Shown here: piece by piece, positions 43,827 through 52,555 of the stretch
How the letters are laid out: each line of letters opens with the position of its first letter
How positions within the stretch are numbered: position 1 is the first letter of the stretch
Assembly (NCBI RefSeq): GCF_016587415.1
Contig: NZ_BNJI01000003.1
Location: forward strand, 1,674,001-1,738,000
DNA length: 64,000 nucleotides
Origin: Ktedonobacter sp. SOSP1-85
GTDB lineage: Bacteria; Chloroflexota; Ktedonobacteria; Ktedonobacterales; Ktedonobacteraceae
Reading direction: 5' to 3'
Notes under the pieces: generated by a model
What the model was told of the DNA's origin: nothing
Seen by the model: the letters and a program-made list of their open reading frames with translations, nothing else
The model's database searches: none
Position numbers and translations under genes: made by a program

Positions 43827-44390
43827 TTATCCGTCCACGTTGTTGGTATTGATGAGCCCAAATATTCTTTCGTCAACGAACTGGTTGTTCGCATATTGAC
43901 GATCGCGGAGGCGTCCCTCTTCCTGAAAGCCGAGCTTTTCGAGCAGGCGTGTGGAGGCGAGATTGGGATACGCAACCTGAGCTTCAATGCGATGCAAATG
44001 GATGTGTTCGAAGCCGAACTGAATAATCGCGGTCAAGGCCTCTGTCATGATCCCTTTATTCCAGTAGTGTTTTGAGAGAATATAGCTCAGGGCTGCATTT
44101 CGATTATCGGCATCCCATGAATATCCACAGTTGCCGATGACCCTGTTCTCTCCCTTCAATATGATGCCCCAGCGTAGTGCTTCATGTTGAGCAAAGCGCC
44201 TTCGATGACGTTCAATACTCTTTTCCGCTTGTTCTAGCTGTGTCATCGGAGCTGGATCGTAGTAGCGCATAGTCTCTTCATCGGACAGAAAGAGGAAGGA
44301 ATCCTGCGCATCCGTTGCTGCAAGTTGCCGTAAGATCAGGCGTTCTGTTTCTAAGGTCGGAAAGGTGTGCAGGTGGATATTTAAGCCCAT
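43827..44390 (-). CDS. RimJ/RimL-type GNAT acetyltransferase
   Basis: A 187-residue acetyltransferase. LETERLILRQLAATDAQDSFLFLSD opens the RimJ/L-like fold, and YILSKHYWNKGIMTEALTAIIQFGFEHIHLHRIEAQV supplies the acetyl-CoA loop and following strand. It acetylates an N-terminus or small amine. The start at 44390 follows GGAGAG; the frame extends 14 codons further without a site. The stretch 43523-43826 shows no gene. Confidence 0.85.
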   Translation of the reverse strand: MGLNIHLHTFPTLETERLILRQLAATDAQDSFLFLSDEETMRYYDPAPMTQLEQAEKSIERHRRRFAQHEALRWGIILKGENRVIGNCGYSWDADNRNAALSYILSKHYWNKGIMTEALTAIIQFGFEHIHLHRIEAQVAYPNLASTRLLEKLGFQEEGRLRDRQYANNQFVDERIFGLINTNNVDG

Positions 44391-44432
44391 GATGATTATA
44401 CTCTCCTCAAGTGTATTTTTCGATAGAAACAT

Positions 44433-45139
44433 GCGAATATTATATACTATCCTTTTGATTTATTTGGGAATTATTCGTTGAAAGAGGGTCTATGTGGGAT
44501 GGTACAAGGATTCGTACAAAAATGGGCCATTTGTTGACAAAGGTTCGTCACTCCCTCCTGATCTACAGCGGAGATCATTGCATTGATACACTTCTAGCCA
44601 TACTGGGGGATCGAGTATTAGCGGAACGAAAAACAATGTTAAGACTTTTTCGAGCTTAAAACTGTGAACTGAAAATCCTTAGCGTTGTTTTCCGGTCGGC
44701 TCATATGCACGGGGCCGGTTCCGGTTATGGCGCTCTGTGCGAAAACCTGCCGGAACAGCAGAGCCTTGGAGAGTTCCTCCAAAGTGCAGAGGGCATCACC
44801 AGGTGCAAAGCGGATTTGGCGCTGCAGAGCCAAGCTGTTCCCCCCTCATCGTCGTCAAGGTCGAACTCGTCGTCAGCCATAACGAGCGCACCGAGGGCTG
44901 CACCTTCGGTAGCCCGCGCGGTGACCAAGGCGGTGGTCTTGACTTCAGCTACGTCTTGCCTCTTGCCCACGAGGTCGTTGCCCAGCACAACTCGACGTTG
45001 GCCTGGGCAACCCCGATGGCCATTGTCCCCGATACATGTCGCGCTTTTCGTCCATAGTTGTCCGGTGACTGGCGCAATGGCGGGACGGTCCTCACCCCAT
45101 GATGCCCTCGCGCCCGCTTAGGCCCCCGCGGAGGACCCG
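44433..45139 (+). other. Intergenic stretch with GC-rich remnants
   Basis: About 700 bp without a supported gene. From about 44690 to 45130 the base composition becomes clearly more GC-rich than the flanks and short plausible peptides appear in several frames (for example ERTEGCTFGSPRGDQGGG), all without start or continuity. It looks like decayed or foreign sequence ahead of the truncated binding-protein gene. Confidence 0.4.
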
Positions 45140-45904
45140 GTGGCGTGTAACTCGCCCTCGCCCCTTGATGCCTCGACCAGGTGCACCACAGCCCACTCGT
45201 TCATCAGCAAGAAGATGAATAAAACGGACGCGAAGGGAAACTATACCGAACTAGGCCTGATCCCCTGGTCGGGTCAGGGGTTCCACGCTACCTGGGGCCT
45301 GGATTTCTCGGCCAAGTTCTTCAACGATAAGACTTGCCAGGTGACACCAACCGAGCCAGGTTTCGAAACGGCGTTCAAGTATTTTCAGCAATGGTCCAGA
45401 GAGTTGGATTATAACAAGGTTGATACGTTTTTAGCTACCTATCAGCCACCCAATGCACCCCCCAGCCAGACGCCACTGTTTACCGGTCACCTGGGTATGT
45501 CGATTGATGGCAACTGGACACTATCAAGCATTCAGCAGTACGCTCCCAAGCTGAATTATGGCATCACTTACTTGCCGGTGCTACATAAAGGAGACGCCCC
45601 CTTTACCTGGTCGGGAGGCTTCTCGCTGGTGATGCCACAGGGCGCGCATAACACAGGCGCCGGATGGAAGTTCATGAAATTTATGACGGGTCCAGAGGGG
45701 CAAGCTATCTACACAAAAGTAACAAGCCATCTCCTTTCTGAGAGCCGCCCACCGCTTCCGATAGGAGCTCAATACTTGGATGCAATGGATGCGGCACAGT
45801 CTTCGATCCTGTTAGGAACGTCGACGGTTGATCAAGCGTTGCAGCAGGTATACCAGCGTTTGCAGCCTCAGATGGACCAATATTGCCCTTTTAAACTGGA
45901 TTAG
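45140..45904 (+). pseudogene. Truncated sugar ABC substrate-binding protein
   Basis: An open frame of 254 codons encodes the C-terminal two thirds of a family-1 binding protein: GLIPWSGQGFHATWGLDFSAKF, FTGHLGMSIDGNWTLSSIQQ and TWSGGFSLVMPQGAHNTGAGWKF are clear. The signal peptide, lipobox and first lobe are missing, and the first 30 or so codons are unrelated sequence. With the permease fragment at 40430 it suggests a sugar operon broken up in this region. Confidence 0.72.
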
Positions 45905-45935
45905 ACCCGTCCCCAGCTCAAGGAGTTGCAATAAG

Positions 45936-45994
45936 ATAGGGGATGTGGAGTGTGCTGGCTGCCTGCGGCAGCCAGCACACTCCACATCCCCTAT
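45936..45994. terminator. 28-bp palindrome between convergent genes
   Basis: Perfect arms 45936-45963 and 45967-45994 with a 3-base loop (TGC). The right arm covers the stop codon of the D-aminoacylase gene. Confidence 0.75.
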
Positions 45995-47634
45995 TTGGCC
46001 CCGCTACCTCTCACGAAGTGGCCGGGGGTCGCTCCGGTGTGCTGGCTGTCGCGGATGACGCGTGTGCCGTTGACCCAGACGTCGCGCACGCCGGTGGAGA
46101 GCTGGTGGGCATCCTCGAAGGTAGCGCGGTCGGCGATGGTCTGGGAATCAAAGAGGACCACATCGGCGTAGTAGCCGGGGAGGAGCAGTCCTCGATCTCT
46201 TAAGCCCAGGCGAGCGGCGACGGACCCGCTCATCTTGCGAATGGCTTCTTCCAGGGTCAGGTGCCGCTCCTCGCGCACATATTTGGCCAGGACGCGGGGA
46301 TAGGTACCGTAGGCGCGTGGATGCGTGGGACCGTGCGGTCTCGCCCAGGCGGGATCGACGCCGCCCGCGTCCGTGGAGATCTTCACCCAGGGCTGGCGCA
46401 GGCCGAGTGCCACATTGGCCTCGTCCATACTAAAGTAGATGGTGAAGATACGCTGCTGCTCTGAGATCAAGAGATCGATCACGGCATCGATCCAGTGCTG
46501 ACCGCGCATCTCGGCGATCTCTGAGAGGCGTTTCCCCACATATTGCTGGTTCTCGGGCCGCTCGAAGCCGATGGGCATGACGCCCTCGGGACCTATGCCG
46601 TGTGCCAGGGCCTCCCACTCGCCCGAGGGGGCAAGCACCTCGGCGCGCACCTGCTCGCGTACAGCGGGATCGCTGAGCCGCTGGTACATCGAGCCACCCT
46701 CGGCCAGCCAGGGTGGAAGCACCGAACTCAGACCGGTTCCCGAGCCGGGATAGGGATACATATCCGCCGTCACATCGATGCCAGCCTCGCGTGCGCGCTG
46801 GATACTTTCAATGGCGAGTTGCATCTTCTGCCAGTTGTGGCTGCCACTGGCCTTGAGGTGATAGATCTCGACGGGCACGTTGGCCTCCCGCCCAATGGTA
46901 ATGGCCTCCTCGATGGCCTCTAGTAGTTGCTCGCCCTCGGAGCGCAGGTGCGTGACATAGATCCCACCGTATAGCCCGGCGACCTTTGCGACCTCGATCA
47001 ACTCCTCGGTCGAGGTATACGTATCGGGGGGATAGATCAGGGCGTAGGAGACGCCAAAGGCCCCATCCTCCATAGCCTCAGCCATCACGCGGCGCATACG
47101 CTCCAGCTCATCCTGCGTAGGATCGCCCATGCGCAGGCCCATGACATACTCGCGCAGCGTGCCGCCGCCCAGGAATGATCCCACATTGGGGGAGACGCCG
47201 CGCTCAACCATCGCCTCAAGCCAGTGGCGAAAGCGCGTCCAGCCCTTTGCCGGTTCGATCCATTCGCGTACCAATTCACGCTCCTGCGGCGAGAGATCGA
47301 CGAAGCTATCCGTAATCTGGCCTCCCACGGGCGCCGGGGACCAGCCTTCGCCCATTACCTCTAACGTGACTCCTTGCGTGATCTTGGAGAGGTCGCGTGG
47401 ATCGCGCATAAGCGGCACATGCGAGTGGCTCAGGATATCGATAAAGCCAGGACTGACCACCAGCCCCTCCGCGTTGACGACCTCACGCGCCCTCGCGGGC
47501 GAAATATGGCCGGGAGGCGCGATCTCTTGAATGCGCTCCCCAGTGATTGCCACATCACCATAGAACCACGGATTCCCCGTGCCATCAACGACCTTAGCCC
47601 CGCGAATCAGGATATCTATGCCGTCTGTGCTCAT
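45991..47634 (-). CDS. D-aminoacylase/N-acyl-D-amino-acid deacylase family amidohydrolase
   Basis: A 547-residue amidohydrolase. The N-terminal beta part (ILIRGAKVVDGTGNPWFYGDVAI) leads to GLVVSPGFIDILSHSH, the metal-binding region. YHLKASGSHNW and RPHGPTHPRAYGTYPRVL are typical of D-aminoacylases, and the C-terminus ends GATPGHFVRGSGA. It removes the acyl group from N-acyl-D-amino acids using zinc. The gene is single and divergent from the thioesterase gene; a palindrome lies between their starts. Confidence 0.85.
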   Translation of the reverse strand: MSTDGIDILIRGAKVVDGTGNPWFYGDVAITGERIQEIAPPGHISPARAREVVNAEGLVVSPGFIDILSHSHVPLMRDPRDLSKITQGVTLEVMGEGWSPAPVGGQITDSFVDLSPQERELVREWIEPAKGWTRFRHWLEAMVERGVSPNVGSFLGGGTLREYVMGLRMGDPTQDELERMRRVMAEAMEDGAFGVSYALIYPPDTYTSTEELIEVAKVAGLYGGIYVTHLRSEGEQLLEAIEEAITIGREANVPVEIYHLKASGSHNWQKMQLAIESIQRAREAGIDVTADMYPYPGSGTGLSSVLPPWLAEGGSMYQRLSDPAVREQVRAEVLAPSGEWEALAHGIGPEGVMPIGFERPENQQYVGKRLSEIAEMRGQHWIDAVIDLLISEQQRIFTIYFSMDEANVALGLRQPWVKISTDAGGVDPAWARPHGPTHPRAYGTYPRVLAKYVREERHLTLEEAIRKMSGSVAARLGLRDRGLLLPGYYADVVLFDSQTIADRATFEDAHQLSTGVRDVWVNGTRVIRDSQHTGATPGHFVRGSGAK

Positions 47635-47683
47635 ATGTCTCCTCCGCGCTTTTCTCTCTATTGTAGCATCTAGAGGCTCGCTC

Positions 47684-47732
47684 CTGGTGTACGCGGCTAC
47701 TTACATAGTCTTACAGTAGCCGCGTACGCCAG
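47684..47732. repeat. Palindrome between divergent genes (CTGGTGTACGCGGCTACT arms)
   Basis: An 18-bp stem with one G-T pair (47684-47701 and 47715-47732) and a 13-base loop. It lies upstream of both neighbours, so it is not their terminator. Its left arm is identical to 3369-3386. Confidence 0.7.
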
Positions 47733-47823
47733 TAGCGGGCCACCGCAAATATGCTATGATGTGCTTATACTTTGCCTATGGTTGCTTATTTGCTCTGTTT
47801 GGGGGCTAGAGGAGAGAGTTATT

Positions 47824-48246
47824 ATGCCACGAGTGAGCGTCCAGGTTCGCGTGCCCTTTCCCGATGTTGATAGTTCGAGGCGCATCCATTTTACGGCCAT
47901 GCTGCGCTATTTTGAGGTCGCTGAACATGAGTTGATGCGCGCAATTGGTTTCCCCTATGCGACTGCGCTATGGGGCGTGGCCTTCCCTCGGGTCCATGTG
48001 GCCTGCGATTTTCGTGGGGCGGTGCGCTATGATGACCTCCTGAGCGTAGAGGCGCGAGTGGCACACGTGGGACGTAGCTCGTGGAAAGTGGCCTTTACCG
48101 CGCGCGTGCTGCAAGAGGTCGCCTCGGAGCTACAGGTAGGCGATGTTGTGGCCGAGGGGGAGATCGCGATTGTGTGTATGAATCCAAAGAGCGAGCGCGC
48201 CCAGCCTCTCCCCGAGGAGCTACGCCAGGCGCTTGAGAGGGAGTAA
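47824..48246 (+). CDS. Hotdog-fold acyl-CoA thioesterase
   Basis: A 140-residue protein of the 4-hydroxybenzoyl-CoA thioesterase group. VPFPDVDSSRRIHFTAMLRYFEVAEHELMR carries the usual Asp and the helix of the hotdog fold; RVHVACDFRGAVRYDDLLSVEARV follows. It hydrolyses an acyl-CoA. The start at 47824 follows GAGGAGAGAG; a longer frame to 47761 lacks a site. The GNAT gene follows 17 bp downstream, in an operon. Confidence 0.82.
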   Translation: MPRVSVQVRVPFPDVDSSRRIHFTAMLRYFEVAEHELMRAIGFPYATALWGVAFPRVHVACDFRGAVRYDDLLSVEARVAHVGRSSWKVAFTARVLQEVASELQVGDVVAEGEIAIVCMNPKSERAQPLPEELRQALERE

Positions 48247-48263
48247 TAAAGGAGGGAACCTGT

Positions 48264-48794
48264 GTGGCTCAGCCCGAAGAGCAATTAGAGCTAGTGAAGC
48301 CGGATGTCAAGTATGCGCAGGCCTACCTGGCGATGATCGATGCTCATTTTGCCAGCGGCGAGGAGTATAACTATAACAATATGTGGCTGGCACGCGAAGA
48401 CTTTGCCGCCTTTGTACGTGAACTGGAGGATGAGGCCCAGGGCATCGACTTGCTCGCTGGCCTACCCAGGCAACAGACCTATTTTCTGCTCAAGGATGGC
48501 GTGCAGATCATCGGCGAGATCCGCTTCCGCCCGCACCTGGAGGAGCCTTACGAGAAGCTTAATGGGCATGTCGGCTACAATATTCATCCTGCTTACCGAG
48601 GGCGAGGGTATGGCACGCGCCAGCTAGCCTTGCTCCTAGAGGAGGCGCGCCAACTGGCTTTGCCTGGCGTCTCCATGACGGTTGAAGACGAGAATCCCTC
48701 CTCTGTGCGCGTGATCCAGAAGAATGGTGGTCGCCTGCTGCGCGTGGTGGAGAATCCCCCTCGCTTCGCATTGAAGAGGAGAATGGGGAACTAG
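48264..48794 (+). CDS. GNAT-family acetyltransferase
   Basis: A 176-residue acetyltransferase that starts at a GTG, fixed by GGAGGG at normal spacing. The acetyl-CoA loop is NIHPAYRGRGYGTRQLALLLEEA, followed by VSMTVEDENPSSVRVIQKNGGRLL. It resembles YobR/YkkB-type GNATs of unknown substrate. It is cotranscribed with the thioesterase. Confidence 0.83.
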   Translation: MAQPEEQLELVKPDVKYAQAYLAMIDAHFASGEEYNYNNMWLAREDFAAFVRELEDEAQGIDLLAGLPRQQTYFLLKDGVQIIGEIRFRPHLEEPYEKLNGHVGYNIHPAYRGRGYGTRQLALLLEEARQLALPGVSMTVEDENPSSVRVIQKNGGRLLRVVENPPRFALKRRMGN

Positions 48795-48853
48795 TGGTGA
48801 AGGACACCACCAACGAGGGCGAGCGTTGCGCCCTCTGGTGGATTGACCTTTAA

Positions 48854-48930
48854 ACGCTACTAAAGTACGCGTCTACATATCCAGACGGGGCATCTCGTCC
48901 TTGATATGTAGACGCGTACTTTAGTAGCGT
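48854..48930. repeat. Dispersed palindrome, copy 2 (loop inverted)
   Basis: A perfect 28-bp stem (48854-48881 and 48903-48930) around a 21-base loop. The loop's complement contains ACGAGATGCCCCGT, matching copy 1 (28445-28533) in 13 of 14 bases. Two arm positions differ from copy 1 and both are changed in both arms. The right arm includes the stop codon of the DUF2330 gene. Confidence 0.85.
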
Positions 48931-50099
48931 CGTGCAGCTTTGTAGCGCCTGCGGAGCCAGATCGCACCCGCGACAATGCCTAGCAAGGGGACGCCCACGA
49001 CGCCACCTACGCAGGCCGCGCTTTTCACATAGGTGAGTGTGCAGTCGGGTGGTGGCGAGCTATAATTCAGGCTGATATAGGGACTGACGGGGTTGAGGTT
49101 GGCTTTGGGCGCCAGGATGGGATCGATCTGCATGTGATCAGGGGTGAAGCTGGTATAGAAACGCGTAAGGTAGGCGTTCTGGGGCATTTCTTTGAGGTAA
49201 CTACCCAGCGCGTATGGGCCGACTGGTTGGGCGTACTCAGTGACAAAGCCATAGCCCCCTGCCTTCTGAATGGCGGTGTCTATAAGCTGGTAGTAGTTTG
49301 CGCCAGGATTAGGTGTGGAAGTGATTTGATCCTGGTCGATATGGATGTCCTGGTAGTTCTGGGGCGCGAAACGCTCGTTTGCCAGGATCGAGACCTCCAT
49401 ATTCATCCGCGTATTGATGTCGGTGGCCGCCAGGCGAATAGGGATCATAACCTGTTTCATGACCATGGGGAAGGTGATCTTGACAGGCGCGATACTGGTC
49501 GTGTCCGCCTTGGCCTGAAGCCTCATGGCAAGGAAATACATGTTCTTCGCCACATAGGGCTGGATAAACTGCTGCGTGCTGGCCGGTACCGCGTACTGGT
49601 GAGCTTGTAGCCAACTGGTAAGCGCCCCGGCGTCACCCGATTTAATCACATCGTAGGCGAAAGGGCCAACCGCTCCACTGCCATAGACGTTGACGTTGGA
49701 GCTACTCGTCGTATTAGGCGCGCCTGCTCCCATGCCGCTATAGTGTGGCCGTGTTATATCCGCGTAATCGCAGGTGCGGGCAGCAGGTACGACAAACCTG
49801 GGAGCAGTAAGCTGCTCCAGCGAGGTGAAGAGGGCTTGCGGCGCCTGGTCTACCGTGGGTACAACGGGTACAGGAAGCACCCAGGCGAAATCCTGGGCCT
49901 TCCCTTGATAGCGTATCTGCTCATATAGGGTCGTGCTATGCGCGCCAACAGTAATCAGGAGCCTCTCCGTATCCTGGCTGACCCTTGCCTGGTCTGTACT
50001 GGCAAAGAGCCCGCCGCACGCGAGCGCGGAGGCTGGCAGGAGCAGCAGGCAGCACAGTGCGAGCGAGAGGGGCGCGAGGAGTCGTATGAATTTCAGCAT
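48921..50099 (-). CDS. DUF2330 exported membrane protein
   Basis: A 392-residue protein. The signal peptide (residues 1-27) ends before CGGLFASTDQARVSQDTERLLI, the typical start of the DUF2330 domain, which contains the FAWVLPVPVVPTV motif and spans about residues 28-345. A C-terminal helix (about 362-382) with a basic tail anchors it, so the domain faces outward. The function of the family is unknown. Confidence 0.82.
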   Translation of the reverse strand: MLKFIRLLAPLSLALCCLLLLPASALACGGLFASTDQARVSQDTERLLITVGAHSTTLYEQIRYQGKAQDFAWVLPVPVVPTVDQAPQALFTSLEQLTAPRFVVPAARTCDYADITRPHYSGMGAGAPNTTSSSNVNVYGSGAVGPFAYDVIKSGDAGALTSWLQAHQYAVPASTQQFIQPYVAKNMYFLAMRLQAKADTTSIAPVKITFPMVMKQVMIPIRLAATDINTRMNMEVSILANERFAPQNYQDIHIDQDQITSTPNPGANYYQLIDTAIQKAGGYGFVTEYAQPVGPYALGSYLKEMPQNAYLTRFYTSFTPDHMQIDPILAPKANLNPVSPYISLNYSSPPPDCTLTYVKSAACVGGVVGVPLLGIVAGAIWLRRRYKAARRY

Positions 50100-50141
50100 A
50101 GTTTAGAATGCAGAATCCTTTCTATGGGCCAATCGGTAATC

Positions 50142-50239
50142 TGTAGGGTCCAAGCTGGCTTGGACTCCGAGCGAAGCGACCTCCCGGCGTCTGGGTGTCG
50201 GCTTGCGGGCCTCGGAGTCCATGCTAGCAGGACCCTACA
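50142..50239. terminator. Two-stage palindrome after the phosphatase gene
   Basis: Outer arms TGTAGGGTCC/GGACCCTACA (50142-50151 and 50230-50239) and inner arms GGACTCCGAG/CTCGGAGTCC (50162-50171 and 50211-50220) are separated by unpaired linkers of 10 and 9 bases, with a 39-base apex. It lies just past the phosphatase stop. Confidence 0.6.
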
Positions 50240-50250
50240 ATATGGAGGTC

Positions 50251-51060
50251 TCATGAAAAGAGACGCTGCTGCAGGGCTTTTTGTTCCTCATGGGGGGTGG
50301 TTTCAGAGATATGTTGTGCCTGGAAGATCTGGCGATCCGGTAGGCGTACCGCTGTCAGTGTGCCGCTGCGATAGGCTCCTGTGTCGACGCAGATCTTGTT
50401 TGGCTCGACTAGTGGTCTCGCTAGCTTCCAGTGACCAAAGACGACGAGCTTGCCCCAATCATAATTGCTTTTCAGGAAGCCCCTTGGCCCCCACATCTTA
50501 CGCGCGGCGGGCGTCTCCTCGAAGGGCTTGCCTGGCAGGACTCCAGCGTGGACGTAGTAGGCGAACTCGTCCTCATACTCCAGGCGAGTTTCCTCCAGCC
50601 AGTAGCCTATCTCGGCGGGCATATGTCTCCTGTTGGCCCTCCAGAGGCGGCGTGCGCTCTTCATGTTGGGGGCGCCAAGAAACTCTGAGCCATTCCAGCA
50701 CTCCAGCCAGGCGTCCTCATGATTGCCCCGGAGAAAGACGCACGAGGGATGCAGGCGCTGGAGCCTCCGCAACGCTCGTATGGTGGCGAGGGAATCCTCG
50801 CCCTTATCCAGATAATCCCCCAAAAAGACCAGTGTGTCCTGTGGATGCAGGGGCAGGATTTGCAATAAACGCATGAGGAGCGTAATTTCTCCATGCACAT
50901 CGCCGATGGCATAGGTCACAGGGGGCGCGCCCAGGTCGTTCCGCTCAGCCCTAAACAGGGCCTCTTCCACCGAGGGATAGGTACGTTCTCTTACAGGTGA
51001 CAGGAAGCCTGTCACCCTGAGTGCCAGGGTCTTCAGTTTTCGCGAAATAGAATCTATCAC
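50251..51060 (-). CDS. Metallophosphoesterase (PPP-type serine/threonine phosphatase-like)
   Basis: A 269-residue enzyme. The three metal motifs are intact: YAIGDVHGE (GDxHG), VFLGDYLDKGEDS (GDxxDRG with Lys for Arg) and FLRGNHEDAW (GNHE). It resembles bacterial PrpA/PrpE-like protein phosphatases or diadenosine tetraphosphate hydrolases. The frame opens with a GTG at 51060 that lacks a good ribosome site, so the true start is uncertain. It is separated by a palindrome from the beta-glucosidase operon. Confidence 0.82.
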   Translation of the reverse strand: MIDSISRKLKTLALRVTGFLSPVRERTYPSVEEALFRAERNDLGAPPVTYAIGDVHGEITLLMRLLQILPLHPQDTLVFLGDYLDKGEDSLATIRALRRLQRLHPSCVFLRGNHEDAWLECWNGSEFLGAPNMKSARRLWRANRRHMPAEIGYWLEETRLEYEDEFAYYVHAGVLPGKPFEETPAARKMWGPRGFLKSNYDWGKLVVFGHWKLARPLVEPNKICVDTGAYRSGTLTAVRLPDRQIFQAQHISETTPHEEQKALQQRLFS

Positions 51061-51078
51061 AGTGAATTAAATCAATGC

Positions 51079-51149
51079 TTAACGTGGGTAAGGGGTGTGG
51101 TGACAGCGTGGCTTCGCCACGCCGTCACCACACCCCTTACCCACGTTAA
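51079..51149. terminator. 34-bp palindrome (GGGTAAGGGGTGTGG type)
   Basis: Arms 51079-51112 and 51116-51149 pair with a single mismatch around TTC. It closes the transporter/beta-glucosidase operon. The arm GGTAAGGGGTGTGGTG is shared with 1736-1792. Confidence 0.78.
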
Positions 51150-51152
51150 AAA

Positions 51153-52544
51153 CTATGCCTGTCCCTCTTTGTATTTCTGGATGAGGTCGGCGTACCAGAG
51201 GCCGCTGTCTTTAATGATGCGGCGCTGGCTGTCGTAGTCGACATAGATGATGCCGAAGCGCTTGCTGTAGCCCTCGGCCCATTCGTAGTTGTCCAGCAAT
51301 GACCAGGTGAAGTAGCCCTGGACGGGTGCGCCCTGCTCGATGGCGCGCACAATTCCCTGGAGATGCTCTTGCAGGTAAGAGAGGCGGCGTGGATCGTGGA
51401 CGTGCTGGCCACCATCCCACTGGTCGCGGAAGGCCGAGCCATTCTCGGTGACGTAGAGTTTGGGCAGGGCATACTCTTTATGCAGGCGTATCAGGAGTTC
51501 GGAGAGGGCGTTGGGATAGACCTCCCAGCCCATCTCGGTATAGCTAGCACTGGGAATGGGAGCAACCAATTGACAGGCATCGGCCAGGGGCGCGGGCTCG
51601 GTGCCACGAATGACACTGCGAGTATAGTTATTGACGCCCAGGAAGTCGATAGGAGCCGATATAATCTCCATGTCGCCATCCTCGATGGGAGGGGCCTGGA
51701 GCGCCATGTTTTTAAAGAAGTCTTCGGGATAGCTGCCACGAACGATTGGATCGAGGAACCAGCGGTCACTGAAGGCGTCGTAGTGCGCCAGGTCGCGCAG
51801 GGTCTCAGGGCGGTCGTCGGCGGGATAGCCAGGGGTAAAGTTCAAGGTAATGCCGACCTGGGCACCGTTTGTGACGTGGGCGCGGATACGTGGCAGGGCG
51901 AGGCCATGTCCCAGTAAGAGGTGGTGGCCTGCGTCCAGCGCGCTCTGACGATCCTGTACGCCGGGCGCGTGAACGCCATTGCCATAGCCTAGATAGGCCG
52001 AGCACCACGGCTCATTGAGGGTAATCCAGCCCGCGACGCGGTCGCCAAGCCGCCGAGCCACAATTTCTGCATACTCGGCGAAGGCGTAAGCCGTCTCGCG
52101 GTTGCGCCAGCCGCCCTTATCTTCCAGGGCCTGGGGGAGATCCCAGTGATAGAGGGTCGCGAAAGGTTGGATGCCCTTGCTGAGCAGGGTATCAACCAGG
52201 CGCTCGTAGAAGTCCAGACCACGGGAGTTGACGTCTCCGCGCCCCTGGGGCAGGATGCGCGGCCAGGCAATGGAGAAGCGGTATGCGCCCAGGCCCAGGC
52301 GCGTCATGAGCGCGATATCTTCGTCTACGCGGTGATAGTGATCATCGGCGACATCGCCATTATGGCCCTGGTAGACCTTGCCGGGGGTCGCGGCAAAGGT
52401 GTCCCAGATCGAGGGGCCGCGACCATCCTCATGGGTCGCGCCCTCAATCTGGTAGGAGGCCGTAGCGGCCCCCCAGAGGAAATTAGTTGGGAAGAGCTTT
52501 GCCAGGCTGAGCTGTGTTTGTTCGGAGTTGCTGGTTGTCGTCAT
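51153..52544 (-). CDS. Beta-glucosidase, GH1
   Basis: A 463-residue GH1 enzyme of normal length. FLWGAATASYQIEGA is the N-terminal family signature; the acid/base Glu178 is in TLNEPW and the nucleophile Glu367 in YVTENGSAF. It hydrolyses cellobiose and other beta-glucosides in the cytoplasm. It is the last gene of a five-gene group: LacI regulator, OppA-like binding protein, two permeases and this enzyme, so it probably acts on the imported oligosaccharide. Confidence 0.93.
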   Translation of the reverse strand: MTTTSNSEQTQLSLAKLFPTNFLWGAATASYQIEGATHEDGRGPSIWDTFAATPGKVYQGHNGDVADDHYHRVDEDIALMTRLGLGAYRFSIAWPRILPQGRGDVNSRGLDFYERLVDTLLSKGIQPFATLYHWDLPQALEDKGGWRNRETAYAFAEYAEIVARRLGDRVAGWITLNEPWCSAYLGYGNGVHAPGVQDRQSALDAGHHLLLGHGLALPRIRAHVTNGAQVGITLNFTPGYPADDRPETLRDLAHYDAFSDRWFLDPIVRGSYPEDFFKNMALQAPPIEDGDMEIISAPIDFLGVNNYTRSVIRGTEPAPLADACQLVAPIPSASYTEMGWEVYPNALSELLIRLHKEYALPKLYVTENGSAFRDQWDGGQHVHDPRRLSYLQEHLQGIVRAIEQGAPVQGYFTWSLLDNYEWAEGYSKRFGIIYVDYDSQRRIIKDSGLWYADLIQKYKEGQA

Positions 52545-52555
52545 ATATATCCTTA

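Noticed and set aside
49938..50876. A 312-codon open frame on the plus strand
   Set aside because: It spans the DUF2330 start, a palindrome and the phosphatase gene on the other strand, and has no family features.
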